A stretch of DNA of 64,000 nucleotides from Pogona vitticeps (lineage: Eukaryota > Chordata > Lepidosauria > Squamata > Agamidae): positions 209,094,472-209,158,471 of the forward strand of contig NC_135783.1 in assembly GCF_051106095.1 (NCBI RefSeq), written 5' to 3'. Under the pieces are notes generated by a model that had not been told where the DNA came from, did not search any database, and worked only from the letters and a program-made list of their open reading frames with translations. The position numbers and the translations under genes are program-made. Shown here piece after piece: positions 23,890 to 36,694 of the stretch (the first letter of the stretch is position 1; every line of letters starts with the position of its first letter).

Positions 23890-24440
23890 AAAAAAGTATT
23901 ATTGTTCTTATGTGCCATCAAGTCATTCCCACCTTATGGCAATCCCATGAATTCATGATTTCCAAATGGTCCTATTATTAATAGCCCTCCTCAGATCTTG
24001 CAATCCAAAGGCAGTCTTCCTCTGGTTTCTTGTCTACAGTTTCCATTTGGATTACTTATTGAACCAAAATATATAAAAACTTTAACAGTTGGGACTTTTC
24101 CAATATAAACAATAAAGTTATATAATTCGTCTGCAGGCATTATTTTTCTCTTAATATTTAACTGTAATCCTGCTTTTGCATGTTCCTTTCCTCAGTAGTA
24201 ATTTCTACCCATTGTTATGTTTTGCCAGTAATATGGCTTAATCTGCATATTTTAAATTACTGATGTTTCTTCCACCAATTTTCACTCCTCTTTCATTTGA
24301 ATCTAATTCAGGTTTCCATAGGATATAGGCTGCACATACTGTACATTGAACCATTTAGGAAATAAAATACATACACCTTGTCTGATATCTTTCACAAAGG
24401 GAAATCATTATACTTTCCCACATTCTCTCCTAGCCTTTTG
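23890..24440 (-). mobile_element. LINE remnant with reverse-transcriptase-like stretch
   Basis: On the minus strand, the region around 24140-24185 reads HAKAGLQLNIK-like, matching the conserved RTE/BovB reverse transcriptase passage EKAGLKLNIKK. The left part ('gtgccatcaagtcattccc') looks like a different LINE 3' end. This is an old, heavily decayed plain LINE remnant, assigned to the RTE/BovB group only tentatively. Confidence 0.5.
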
Positions 24441-24929
24441 TAAATAATATAGGTTATGCACCAATATGATTCATACGTAGCTGCTATTTATGCACAGCTG
24501 GCTGCCATGCATGAAGATCCAATTTCTCATTAAAGCTCTGTTACCTACCAATGTACAGTACAATATTTGTATTTCTCTGTCAGTATTGCCACAAAAATCC
24601 TTTAAATCCAAAATCTGCAACAAAAATCTTATTGCTGTAATAAAGAATAAATTCAGATTAAAAAATAAGTTGTTCAAAGTGATTCTTTAATGTTGAAAAA
24701 AGGTACTGCAATGTTTAATTCTTTAATATTGAAAAAAGGTGTGGTTGAAGTGGTTTTAACTTTGATAGACATTCCTTCCCTTGAAAAACACAAGGACCAT
24801 ATATTTAAAACTGAAAACTACTTTTGTCATACTTTTAACATACATTTGTTTTCATGAACTCAAAACATAATTGTTCATAGCACTGTAGCATAATGAACTA
24901 GTGATCATCAGGTTCTGAAACTTGACATG

Positions 24930-27215
24930 TCTTTGGATTAGGGCAGAATGTTTATTCAACACACAAAGGGAAAGGAGAGTATGTTAACTCCACCTTCTCT
25001 ATTGTCATCTTACACATATAAAAGCAATAGGTCTGTGGCAGAGGGGCTTACTTGCTCCATGCAAGCCAGAACCACCTTCTTCTTCGTGGCCTCTGTGAAT
25101 GCATACAATTGGGTTGTTCTGCACCTGCGCAGGACCTCTCGGAGGTTTCTAGAGCTTAAAGACATGTGATCAGTAGGATGTTCTCCTGTGGAGTGCATGC
25201 TCTGCCCACCAGAAGTCCCCTCAGTTCTTTTTAGCCACAAATTAGCTTGGACCTATTTCAGAATGTTAGAGCGATTGTGCGATCACTAAGATCATTCTAT
25301 TACTGAGATCATTCATTTATTTTCTCTTATAATCACCTCTTTTGTTGGACTTTTCCCTGTGAGCTATCCGCTGCCCTTTTGAATTTATTCCCTTTGTTTT
25401 TCTTCTTCCCACGTTTTTCTCCCCCCCCCATGAGATATGCCTATCCATCTCGATATTCGCCTTCTGTGTCGCCTTCACCACCATGGCATCGACACCATTC
25501 ATCTACAATATACCATACATTGACAACATTCATCGATCCAAACGAAGTCAGCTCTTAAGTGCACTCTTCCTCCACTAGATACTCATTCCCAATCTAAACG
25601 AACCAAGCACTCTTCCAGACAATCTCGACAACATAGTCTCTCCATGTCACCACCTCTTATATACTGTAGGACCTTCTCCCCCTCCACCTGACATCGACCA
25701 ACGTCCTATACCGAACATACCTCCAATACAGCAACTGCCTACATCTTTGTTAACTTTGACATCGGCAACTAAACCACCACACCAATCACCACCTTCTGAT
25801 TCCTCTCTTTCTATCCAAGATTCAACTTCCGGTATCTCTCAAGAATCACCCTCTAGTTTGCCTACCCCCTCTTCTGATGTGGGCGAGAACCATCCTTCCT
25901 CCCCTTCAGAAGATTTCCTCCCCTTCAGAAGATTTCACATCTTATTATCAACTAGTAATGCAAATGGCAAAATCTCTTCAACTCGATATCAAAGAACCGC
26001 CATCTCAGAAAAAGGACTTAGTCTTCCACAAAGTCAGGACAAAACACTACCTCTTAGCTTAACTTTTATTCCTGCCATGCTCGATTTAATGAAGGAATCA
26101 CGGGATAAACCCCATCACTGCAAATTTTCAAGACGCATAGAGAATCATTATAAAACCCATGGTCCAGACACATCCTTTCTTTCTAAATATCCCACACCGA
26201 ACTCGATCATAGTGGAGTCTAATCAATCAAGAGCACGCAATAAATCAACTGTAGCCCCTACTATCCAGGAAGGGAGGAAACTTGACATCCTTGGTAGACG
26301 CCTATATTCCCTTATATTGTTTATTATAAGAGTCGCCAATTACCAGGCCACAATGAGAACTTACCATAGGCAGCTATGGAACAAGATCCTACCTATCCTC
26401 CAAGCAGCCCCTGATGCTTCCAAGACAGAAGCATTAAACATCCACGCTGAGGTTTCAGCCTCAGCCAAGCAACAAAGAGATGCGGCATCTGCCATACCGC
26501 GGACGCCGCATCTAAGGCGATGTCAACCTCTATTGCCTTGAGACGCCATGCTTGGCTGAGATCCGCTGGCATCTCAGATGATACTCGGTCGAGAATTGAA
26601 GACCTTCCATTTGATGTCGCTGGTCTGTTTAATGCTAAAACAGATGAAGTAATGGATAATCTTCATAAAATCTGTAAGACAGCATGCTCATATTCAATGC
26701 AACAACCTTATCAGCACCCTCAGTTTCACAGATAGCCTTTCTTCCAGCAACCTTTTCAGCCATACAAACAATCATACCGAGCATACAAACCACAAATATC
26801 TGACAGATCTTACTCGGGCCCATCAACATCTACAACACCTGCTTTTCGACCTCAACAATAACAGCCACGTCGACAGCCCTTTCAACAGTCCACCAAAGAA
26901 GGGTAAGCAATATCCATAGACCCCTTCTATTGGCATTCTAAACCAGACTGCACCCTTTTCTTAGATCATGGTGTCGAATCACTAATGACCAATGGGTTCT
27001 CTCTATTGTCTAAAATGGTTACTTTGTTGAATTTAAACATATTCCACCATCTGGCACCGTTAAGACTATGCCATACTCATCAGTTCTCCGAGAAGTTTCC
27101 CTTCTTCTCCAAAAACAAGCCATACTCATAGTCCCTTCCTCTGCCCTTCATTTTGAGTTTTATTGAGATACTTTACAGTACCAAAAAAGGATGGAGGGCT
27201 CCATCCAATTCTCAG
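24930..27215 (+). mobile_element. DIRS-family retroelement fossil, truncated and broken
   Basis: The left part (about 24930-25260) looks like a DIRS terminal repeat. A gag-like region follows (about 25550-26900), with the characteristic passages GRRLYSLILF / RVANYQA and RRHAWLRSAG / IEDLPFD, then the beginning of the reverse transcriptase region (to about 27200). The gag passages also resemble the alpha-specific domain of LAP2 (TMPO), which is itself thought to derive from a DIRS gag. The element is broken, with several disruptions, and its tyrosine recombinase part was not seen. A BovB LINE tail abuts its right end. Confidence 0.72.
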
Positions 27216-27560
27216 TCTTGTTTAGTTGTTAAGTCGTGTCCGACTGTTTGTGACCCCATAGACCAGAGCACGCCAGACTCTCCTGTCTCCCACAGCCTCC
27301 TGGAGTTGGGTCAAATTCATGTTGGTCACTTCGATGACACTGTCCAACCATCTTGTCCTCTGTCGTCCCCTTCTCCTCCTGCCTTCACACTTTCCCAACA
27401 TCAGGGTCTTTTCCAGGGGGTCTTTTCTTCTCATGAGATGGCCAAAGTATTGGAGCCTCAGCTTCAGGATCTGTCCTTCCACTGAGCACTTAGAGTTGAT
27501 TTCCTTCAGGACAAAATTTGACATTTTAGCTCTTACATTTTGCAGACGTACTGGCAGGAT
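27216..27560 (-). mobile_element. BovB (RTE) LINE 3' end
   Basis: Read on the minus strand, it encodes the last stretch of a BovB ORF2: YFGHLMRRKDPLEKTLMLG, then RRGRQRTRWLD, then WRALVYGVTNSRTRLNN. The 3' end lies at about 27216 near 'gtcgtgtccgactg'. This is the source family for the tail of the Sauria-type SINEs in this window. It appears to sit in or against the DIRS fossil on its left. It is 5'-truncated. Confidence 0.82.
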
Positions 27561-30520
27561 AGAAAGAAACAAGGACCTTTGTTTTGTCGTGTGTTACCTG
27601 TTTGTTCAGCTTCACTTTTTGTATTAACAAACCTCTCTCTCTCCCTCTCTCTCTCTCTCTCCAGCATGCACCATCGTCTTGTCTCTTCCCAACCTCAACA
27701 AAACCTGTCCAGTTTCATTTCATAAAGCTGGTGACACTCAATTGTTCTGAATGGAAATTATTTTTCACAAAATCAGTTCTTCTCACTACATCAAAACAAA
27801 ATTCATCAACAACAACCCAGATTTCAAATTGGGAAGCATGGTGAGATACATTCCAGGATTGTAATGGATTAAAAGGTGCACAGGAGAATAATAGGCAAGG
27901 TTAAAGAAAATGGAGCAGGGGCAAATGTAATTAATAGCAATTTGGGGGGGGGGCTTCCACACCAAAGATACAAAGCACAGCTCTGTCTTATACATTTCTA
28001 CTATTGAGTACGTACCAGTGCAACAGCTTTCCTTGAAAGCAAATCACTGTTTAGTTCCTGCCATCACCTCTTCAGCCTGCATAGCACTGATCCATTTTAT
28101 GCAAGAGCATTCCTACCTGGAAACCACAACTCAGCCCCTATGCAACAGCTTTTCACTTCTCCCACATCTGTTCAAAGTTAACTCATACTTTTCATTAACC
28201 CATTCAAGCTGAAATCTAACCCAAAGTTCTCTGGAAGGAGGGATCGCTATACCCAGTGGGACTTGCTTCTGAATAATGTACAAGATTGTGTCGTTAATTA
28301 ACAGCTTTGTCATGACTTTGCGCTAACCGCGTCTGCTCCTTTCTTTTTTTAATTCATGTCAGAAGCACCACAATACAATTAATAGAACACAATATTAAAT
28401 TTGGCCATAGCCTGTGTACAAATTCATAAAATACAAACCGATTTCCAAAAATAAAATTGTAAAAAATTAGTAGATCAGGTAACTTTTGCTCAATAACAGG
28501 CAATAAGTGTTTGAAGAAGCTAACACAAAATCTTCCACAAAATGTGTTGATGGGCATAGAATATATTGACATAGACATGACATTGCCTGTTCTTCTCTGC
28601 ACTCACAAAGAACTGTGTTGGTGCGAAAAACGCCATTTCCCATCTCCCTGGATGTTCCTTTTTAAATACAGGAAACAGCCTCTGCCCATAAGTCCAAAAT
28701 AGAAAAGAACAGGGTATGTAAATGTGCAATTTGTAATTCATGCATCCTCAAGAGAGTGTGAAAGAGCTAAGCATGTTACCACATATAATATGCAGGGAAT
28801 TCTAGTGCTGGAAGGAATCTAAAATTCATCTAGCTGAACCTGCAACATAAATTATATATTTTGACACACATATTTCCAATCATGCTTCAGATCGTTCTGA
28901 AGACAATGCCAGTAGGACAAAACAATGACGCACAGACAGCTCATGTTGTGGGGATGCTACCTTGCACCTAACTGTGGGATAAGTCATGCCTCAGGTTAAA
29001 CATGGAAAGAAGTCATTTGTCAAGAAGGAACCAAAAGGTTAACAGGACTGTCCAGAAACCAAAAAACCCTCCTTATCTGACACAACATTTAGGCTGGGTG
29101 GAAACAAAGATTGGAAACCTTTTACAAATAATGAGTTACTTATAATTAATTCATTTCTGCAACAATTCAGTCACATTACAGCGGTTTCATAAAGAGGGAG
29201 GACAACCACCCCTTCTGCAATATGACTATAACTGGTTTTAGTTATTCTTTGTGCGTGTGTGTGTGTTTCCATTTCCTCCAGTGTATTTTGAACCTCTTGT
29301 CAAAAGCTTCCAGCACTCTACTTGTATCAAGCAGTATTTAAAAGTAACTGTTTAAGTTACTTTTCTTCATGAGAAATGGCTGCTTTCTACAGAACTGGGA
29401 ATACATTTCTGGGGGATCCCCTGAAATCGTAGGTAAGCAATTTTCAAAAGTAGTTCTCCAAGCATGGGCATCCCTTAACCAGTTAGGCTGCACGCCTAGC
29501 ATGAGCCAAATGATCCTTATCTAATGTGATGGTGAAGAAAACCGGGACACCCTTATTCTTTTTCAACTCACACATCTCATTTCCCTTCACCTTTTCTTAC
29601 CTGTGTCCATTCTGTTTCCTCCAATATATTTAAAGACAGCCTGGCAAAGTTGCCCTGGAATTCACCCACATGTCGGGCTGGCTCTAATTTTCATTTGCAT
29701 CATTTTCGACAAACAGCTGCCTGCCATTCCCTGTGTGCTGTCTGAGGGGGGGCACTTTACTCTGCCTAATAGTAGAACTGGCCCTGGAGTGCAAAAAGTA
29801 AGGAGAAAGCTGGGAGCATCCCTTCTAATGATCAACAGTAATGTTTTACTCCATTAATCTTTGTGCAGAGTCTGGGAGATACTCTGGCACAGTTGAACAG
29901 ACCAGATAATAAATTGCAAAAGGTTAAGTGTTCTTTAAATGTAAATTCTTGGAGACAGTTTTAGATGAGGACCTAGGTAGTAAGTACCTGAGAGTAAGGT
30001 ATCACATTTATGATATATTTATATATGTTTTCAGAAATTGCATTTCCTGATTCAAGTGCACAGTAACTTGTGGAAGAACAGCAAATGGCATACAGAAATA
30101 CAACTTCCAAAACGTACTCATTACTGAAATGTGGAAAATTAGAGAAGCCACTTTTCATTTGACTAAACTGTTAACTGGATTTCATATCTTCAGTAACAAT
30201 CTTGTGCATGTGTATTTCGGTTGTTCTGACTCTTGATCATAAAGAAATATAATGTGTAACTCATAAGCTTTGTTTATTTTTTTTTCTGGCAGAAATTGGC
30301 AAGGGAAACATTTTTGATAAGCTCCAAAGTAACCGTAGGAGGGTTTGATGTTAAAGACTCTTCTGTCTCCTGAACAAATGAGGCCATTGTTGCCAATTAT
30401 ATAAAATAAATGGAGCAAGCTAATTTTCTGTGAAGCATGCAAAAATCGAATTTCTTCTGGGTTCATTTACAAAGCAGGTTTATCACCAACAGCTATCAAA
30501 AAGAAATTCTCCAGCTGAAG
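27561..30520. other. Intergenic; little recognised
   Basis: A CT run occurs at 27631-27661. Otherwise no gene or firmly identified element. The stretch 28800-28850 has a weakly MIR-like pattern. Short unrecognised open frames (for example 29603-29857) have no domain signal. Confidence 0.35.
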
Positions 30521-30529
30521 ACAGGGGAT

Positions 30530-31380
30530 TAGAGAGACTGAAGGATAAGGTGCCTAGCTTGAGAGCTGCTGGAGGTCACGTGATCTCAGTGGCTCAAGGT
30601 ACCTTTTATCAGACTCAGGTGGTTTGTTAGCTGCACCGTTCTTGAACTGGGATATCTGGATTGTAACAGCATGGGCATTGCTAAACTGAAGGTGGGACTA
30701 CTGCAATATGTCCCATGTGGGACTGGCCTTAAAATTTGCTCAGAACATTTAGCTAGTCCAGAAAGCTTCATCTGTGAAGGTATTGCAATCAATAAAGTCC
30801 TGAAGAGTTGGGGCAGATTACTAGAGAGACTACCTTCATCTTAAGAGAAACAAGAAGACTCCCTTTCAGCCCTTGAAGTTATCTGAGGTGCCACATGCAT
30901 TAGAGACCTGCTCTGAAGACCCTTGGAACAGAACAGTCATTGTGGATGCTTCCATTATGCAGAATATTCTTCCTCATCCCATTAGACAGAAGGCTGACTA
31001 TTTCCTTCTTTAAGCACATATCGAAAACATCCCCATTTATGCAAGCCTTCTTAGTGAATGCAATTTTGGCCCAGAAAAAAAAATGCCTTCATCAAACTGG
31101 GCAACATTTACTCTTGGATAAACCAAAACACAACAGATCCGAAAATCATGACTCCAGTGTCCATGATACCCTTCAGAATGAAGGCTGCAAAGTCAAGTCA
31201 GGGGGGTTGGTTTTAACTTCCATGTCTAGCAATGTTGATTGAATTGTTTCATACTCACAGACGGAAGGCGGCCTTGGTTTGTATCCTATACCTAGTCTCA
31301 ACTAAAGAATAGACCCATTGAATCAATTGCTAAATTAATGTTGTAAGCTTCCCAGAGACCTTAGGGTCGTGTGGGCGGCA
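30530..31380 (+). mobile_element. CR1-like LINE, decayed
   Basis: Around 30690-30780 the + strand resembles the conserved end of a CR1/L2 ORF2 (DYCN..., VGL, then LVQ), diverged by substitution. The tail region near 30950-31040 matches the family's 3' UTR style, and the end at 31340-31380 ('gtcgtgtgggcggcaaat') runs into an (AATC)n tract. This is a plain LINE remnant with no intact frame. Confidence 0.55.
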
Positions 31381-31389
31381 AATCAATCG

Positions 31390-31466
<77 letters not shown>
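31380..31466. repeat. (AATC)n microsatellite at LINE tail
   Basis: About 21 AATC units directly follow the LINE 3' end, as expected when a short tail repeat expands after insertion. Confidence 0.95.
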
Positions 31467-32370
31467 CACATATAAATTACATTAAGTTCATGGATCTACT
31501 CTAGCTGGGAATAGTAATAGGACAATGTCTATGTATTTTATTCTTGTGTCGATATGGAGATATTGTGTATTGTGTGTTCTACTATTTGTGTTCACTGCTT
31601 TTAAATATTTGGATGTAAGCAGGTAGTTTATAAATAATCATAGATGTAAATAAAGACGTAAATAAAATCCTAAGAAAGCTTATGAAGAAATAAACCTTGC
31701 TGAGTTCCATGAGAATTACACACATGCACAGGACTAGCTGAATGTGGTTGCATGGCTTTACAGGCAAGTTAATAGAATCACACTGTTTTCAATGCAATGT
31801 TAGCAAGCTAGCAATTGACATGCTGCCAGCCTGACAATTATTATGATAAAAAGTAATAATTCTTTTAAAGCCTGTAGGCAATGGGCCTAATTTCCTTTAA
31901 ATTATGCTCTTAAAACTACTCTACTGGCTACCGCTTGTACTTGTTATGTGTGAATATAATCTTTTTATCATCAATTTTCTTATCACAACAAACTAGCTTT
32001 CCTGGTAGAACGCTTTTAGTGTGTTGGTCCTTAATTTGTTACATAGCCAAAAGGGCAGAAAATGTGGATATGCCCTGTCCTCATACAACTTAATCCTCCT
32101 GACCAAAGTAAATTGGGCTAAACACAATCCATTTGATCTTCCATTTTGTTTTCTAGCAAAAGACCCTAAATACTCACAAATATACATGTGAGCAAAAATG
32201 TAAGTACTGGTGCATACTTTCCTTCATATACTGGGGAACCCGCTTGTCTTAAATAAAAATTTGAAATAAATATACAAACAAATAAATAAACATCGTTCAC
32301 TCCAAAGCAGAAATGAGTTCAGCTACATTAGAAAATATATGAAGCGGGTATGACAGGACAATGGATAGGG
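31467..32370. other. Intergenic; nothing recognised
   Basis: AT-rich sequence without coding or repeat signal that I can name, apart from an AAAT-like run near 32255-32290. Confidence 0.35.
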
Positions 32371-32379
32371 AGCATGAGT

Positions 32380-32835
32380 GCCACTAACATCATCATCATC
32401 TTCTGGGCAGGCTCTTCTCTCAGTTTCTCCTCCCTCACACATTGGCAAGGATATGAGAGATGGCCTTCTCCCTTTCTCCGTGGCTGCTCCTGGGCTTTGG
32501 AATGCCACTGACCCAAGAAGCCACGTTGACCCCCACCCTTTGGCCCTTCTGTCATCAGGCAAGGACCTGCTTTTTCAGGCAAGCTTTTAAGTCGCAAGTG
32601 TCTCAGGAAGGCTTTGTTTATTAACTTACAGATTTTTGAATGTGTTTTTAAAAAATGTTTTGAAATTGGTTTTAATCTTATTTTTAATCTTGATATATGT
32701 TTAATGGTTTTTAAAATATGATACTTTTATGGTGTTTCAAAAGTGTTGATTGTTTCACACACGTTCTAGTTCTTGTGAGCCACCTCGGATCCCCAATGGG
32801 GAGAAAGCTGGTGTTTAAATAAATAAATGTTAACC
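32380..32835 (+). mobile_element. CR1-like LINE 3' UTR and tail
   Basis: 'ccgtggctgctcctgggc' and 'tggaatgccactgaccc', then 'gtgagccacctcggatccc' with an 'aaataaataaatg' tail, are the standard order of a CR1-like LINE 3' region on the + strand. It is 5'-truncated. Confidence 0.65.
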
Positions 32836-33049
32836 CTGCCCCATGCCACTCAGAGAAGGCACTCATCACTGTGGTACACAGAACCAAGGCCATTTAGGAC
32901 TCTAATAAACAGCTGCCAAAATTACACACTTTGTACAAAACTGTGAATCACCAACAGCTCCACCCACCCACAGAATATCTAATATATTATGGCATTATCT
33001 AGCATCATTATGAACCCTGCATGTATTGCTAATAAAAAGCAATATGTAT

Positions 33050-33290
33050 TCTTGAAGGCTTCCACGGCCAGGATCTGGTGGTTATTGTAGGTTTTTTGGG
33101 CTGTTTGGCCATCTTCCGAAGGTTTTTCTTCCTAATGTTTCGCCAGTCTGTGTGGCTGGCATCTTCAGAGGAAGGACAGAGTTCTAACTCCTGTCCTCTG
33201 AAGATGCCAGCCACAGAGACTGGCGAAACGTTAGGAAGAAAAACCTTCGGAAGACGGCCAAACAGCCCCAAAAACCTACAACCACCATGT
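33050..33290. mobile_element. Inverted-dimer foldback element (GGCGAAACGT family), copy 1
   Basis: The left arm (33077-33180) and right arm (33191-33290) are near-perfect reverse complements over about 100 bases. Each arm holds the block 'ctgaagatgcc' then 'actggcgaaacg' (on the minus strand in the left arm), with 'ggaagaaaaaccttcgg' next to it. A second copy of the same design is at 45178-45403. Confidence 0.82.
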
Positions 33291-33296
33291 CCTTTA

Positions 33297-34430
33297 GTAC
33301 CTTATGGCTCACTTATGTTAGCAGCAGGTTCAGTATGCTGGCCATCTCTTGCATAAGTACAGGTATGACTGTCTCCTATCTACCTCCTGCTCGTTATCAT
33401 TCCTTACACCAAAAAACAGGGTTGGGGATGAACAATCTTTTCTTGTTTTCCCAACGGCCACTCGTTTTCTCCTTGCCCCACTGGAGAATATGCTAGGAAT
33501 AGCATTGTCTTCAGGATAAATGAAACACAGGGCCTTCTTTACAGGTTCTCGGGTATAGGTTTGTGATGTTTCGCAGAGCAAGGCAGCATTCGCAAGCAAC
33601 AGATCTAGAGTGTCAGGAAAAGGCTGCCAACTGGTTTTTTCATATGTGGTTGTTGTTTTATTTCCAAGGAAAGGGCCTGTGGGGTTTGGTTTCATGTGCC
33701 AAAATAACTTGGCCAACTTTGGGTATTCTGAATCTTGACCTGAGTGGGTGGATAGGAAGTGCCTTTGTTACTCTGCTTCAAGAAGCAAAATATTTTGGGC
33801 TAGACCTGTTTCTCACCAGTGTGATGTGTCTTCATTTCAGAAGTGGCTTTGCATTTCACAAGGGTTTCTGGCACATACGTTCTGTAACCAGCAGTGGACC
33901 TTTCACCTGTGTGTATCGAAGGAGGCTTACTTGCTCTGAAAACTTTAGGAATGCCCAAAAGTATGTATATCATTTACATATTTTTGTTATTCATTGGGGG
34001 CATTACAAAATATGCTCATGTATGCCATTCTTCATAATGGATACATTCTCAGCTCTGGGCATGGAAGAAATCAGTTCAAACACTGGTAAATGAGGAAATT
34101 GTGTACTGAAAAAATTATTGTGCCTGAAGCAGCCAACTTTGCATCCTGCTGACGCTTATAATTAAGTAAAACAAACAAACAAACAGATAATACAGTTAAC
34201 AATCACAATTTCTCCCCAAGTCCACTTCTTCGGGAACTGTCCCTGATGGTGACTGTCAAACGGAAATGACATAGCATAACCTCAATGGCCAATTTTGTAT
34301 CACTTCTCTTCATGCTAGGCATTGCCTAAGATACCCATATTTGTGCAAACTTTTTTTCGCTTCTTTATTTGGATGTACTCCATTCCTGCATTTAAAAAAA
34401 AAATCACCTAATTCACAGCTTGTTTCATGT
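33297..34430. other. Intergenic; unrecognised 176-codon open frame
   Basis: Contains an uninterrupted frame at 33563-34093 (+). Its product is rich in Phe, Trp, His and Cys and shows no signal peptide, domain or family resemblance. It has no splice or promoter context and is most likely chance or old repeat sequence. Confidence 0.3.
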
Positions 34431-34557
34431 CATAGAATCACTGGCGTTGTTCTGCCTCCTCCCACCTCCTCTTCACACCACACACTGTGAAAAGGTTTAC
34501 ACATAGCAGCCAAAATCCTATTGAGTTTTTATGTTGGTGCAATGCAATCGGTATGTC

Positions 34558-34685
34558 ACCGAAGCTACCAACATGAATTTGACCCAACTCCGGGAGGCAG
34601 TGGAAGACAGGAGGGCCTGGCGTGCTCTGGTCCATGGGGTCACAAAGAGTCGGACATGACTAAACGACTAAACAACAACAACAAT
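34558..34685 (+). mobile_element. BovB (RTE) LINE 3' end fragment
   Basis: 'aatttgacccaactccggg' and 'gcgtgctctggtccatgg', then 'gtcggacatgactaaacgac' and a short 'aacaacaacaac' tail, match the BovB 3' end on the + strand (same stretch as 27216-27330 inverted). It is a strongly 5'-truncated insertion. Confidence 0.78.
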
Positions 34686-34860
34686 GCAATTGGTACAAAT
34701 CTTGGTGATGAACTGCCACAATTTAGGGAGTCAGAGTAGGCATATGTGACTTGGTGTGCAACAGTAAATGTCCACACTAACTACTTATTGGCTGAAATTC
34801 AGTTGGTGCAACTCCACCTCATTGCCCAGCAATGTTAATATTTATTTAATTTAATAATTC

Positions 34861-34998
34861 ACTGGATAGCTTGGTAGATTAAGACCTCTAACGGCAGAGC
34901 CAGAGGTTGGGAGCAATTCCCCACTGTGCTTCATTGACAGGAGCTGGAACTGATGATCCACAGGGTCCCTTCCAGCTCTGTGGTTCTAAGATGGTGAT
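34861..34998 (+). mobile_element. tRNA-derived SINE (MIR-like), copy 1
   Basis: 'ggcagagccagaggttggg' (tRNA-like head) is followed by 'tgatccacagggtcccttcc' and 'agctctgtggttctaaga'. The same order is found at 40608-40737 (+) and 42800-42930 (-). It is followed by a C-run. Confidence 0.6.
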
Positions 34999-35139
34999 GA
35001 TATCCCCCCCCCCCCACTTCAGGTTCTGAGATTTCTGGGGAATCTGTTTTACCCTGTGAAAGCCTTTCTGAGCTTCAGGATGACGGGAGGGGGATATTTA
35101 ACATCTGAAAATTGCCACAGGTGAAGCTGCCACTGGATT

Positions 35140-35320
35140 GAGGCTGTTGTCAGTAGTCCAGTGCCATTTGTTTGTTTGTTTGTGTTTGCATGCTTGCTTG
35201 TTTATATACTGCCCCATTAGTGTGATTGGTACTATTCTGGGTGGTTTATAACAGCAGGTAAAACATACTGTACTAAGCAGTAAATACGCAATAATTAAAA
35301 CATTGGTAGAATAGAACAAG
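35140..35320 (-). mobile_element. LINE 3' tail fragment
   Basis: A 'tttgtttgtttg' run, then 'tatatactgccccatta', 'gggtggtttataacagcagg' and 'caataattaaaaca', matches the reversed 3' end of an L2/CR1-like LINE. Short and diverged. Confidence 0.4.
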
Positions 35321-36029
35321 AAGCACCAAAGACAATTTTCTGTATGATGGCAGGATTAGTAGTGTGCAGTATTAAAGGCTTCCCCAAGGCAAAAAGTGAT
35401 CCATAGGGTGTTTAGGAATTTGAAAATAGGGGATAGTTTTAAGCTCAATTAAAATATTAATGTTACCTGGGGATGTATGGGGTGGAGTTCTGCAACAGCA
35501 TTTAAGCCATTTTATAGCCACTCACCACAGAGGTTTCTACCAAATCTGGTATGTCAGTGTTTATAACTGTGATAGGATTTTTGCCAACATCACATCAACT
35601 GATTAAGAGGCAGCTAACTACACTGATTAGGATAACAATGAACAACTGGAGATCCCAAGGGCCAGAAATAGTCTAAATGGCTTTCCTTGTGGCTCCTGAT
35701 CTTAAAAAGCTTTTTAACCACACATATTACTATGTATGTTGGCTTCTTTCAACACAGAGTTTCAGGAAAGATCAAGCTTTTGTTGCAGTTCAGATAAAGA
35801 GAAGACTGGCTGAAGAACCTGCCCCACTACTTGTGTCTTAAGCATAGCCTGCTTCTTCCGATGCATATATAACTTTAACAGACAATCATTTTTTAAACAA
35901 ATAAGCGAAGAATGGAATGGAAATAAGGGAAGAATGGAAATGTGAAATTTAATAAGAAAAATGGAAAAAGTCCAGCATGGTCTTGACACTGTGACGATTT
36001 ACTTGTAATTGTAATTATTTTCAGGGGAT

Positions 36030-36232
36030 GTTTTATTTTTTTTCATGTGCAACAATCTACATTTATCAAATACAGTCCTGTCATCATCTTCTGGTTCCTG
36101 CACATGGGGGAGGGTGCAGTTTCACTTCACTGGGGCTTATTTTTGGGGTAGGGCTTATATTACGAGCATCTGGAAAAAACATACTATGGCTTATTTCCAG
36201 GTTAGGCCTTATTTTCTGGGAAACAGGGTAGT
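36030..36232. mobile_element. Non-autonomous DNA element fragment
   Basis: 'ggggcttatttttggggtag', 'ggcttatattacgagcatc' and 'ccttattttctgggaaacag' form a familiar AT/GG-rich amniote repeat with internal repetition of 'ggcttatt'. The superfamily cannot be assigned from the sequence alone. Confidence 0.4.
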
Positions 36233-36460
36233 CACCTGCCAAAGACTGTTAATGATCACTAATAATCAATGGCTGTAATCTTATTATGCAGCATTATGCC
36301 ATGCAATTATGGTGAAATCATACGATGTGGCCATTTGGGGGGAAATAAGAGTTTCCTATCCCCACTTTGCACCCCCCTGATTACAGGCATCTCTAAGGAT
36401 TCTTCTCATCTTGGGGAAGCCACGGAACACAGAAGGGAACCACCAGCAGTTTTCAGTTAT

Positions 36461-36621
36461 TAAAAGCTTCTCCCACATCCCAAGGTCAAAAGGGATCCCT
36501 AGAGAGTCTTGGAACCCAAGGTGGAGTTAGGAAAGCATAAATTAAAGATTAAAGTCCACAGCTGATGACATAATCAGCCTTTACATACGTAGAATTGTGC
36601 AACAGGATTCCAGCCAGTATA
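36461..36621. mobile_element. Foldback MITE-like element, copy 2 (half)
   Basis: 'aaggtcaaaagggatcc' and 'gctgatgacataatcagcc', with a trailing 'gcaacaggattccagccag', align with the right half of the element at 551-977. Only one arm is present. Confidence 0.6.
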
Positions 36622-36694
36622 CATGAATACTGTATGTTGTTGTTGTGTGCTCTCCAATTGCTTAATTAACATATTAGTAAAGTAAAAAGCAAAG

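Noticed and set aside
25747-26735. Possible host TMPO/LAP2-like gene
   Set aside because: The resemblance to LAP2-alpha is explained by DIRS gag ancestry. The flanks look like a DIRS terminal repeat and the start of a reverse transcriptase, and there is no splice structure.
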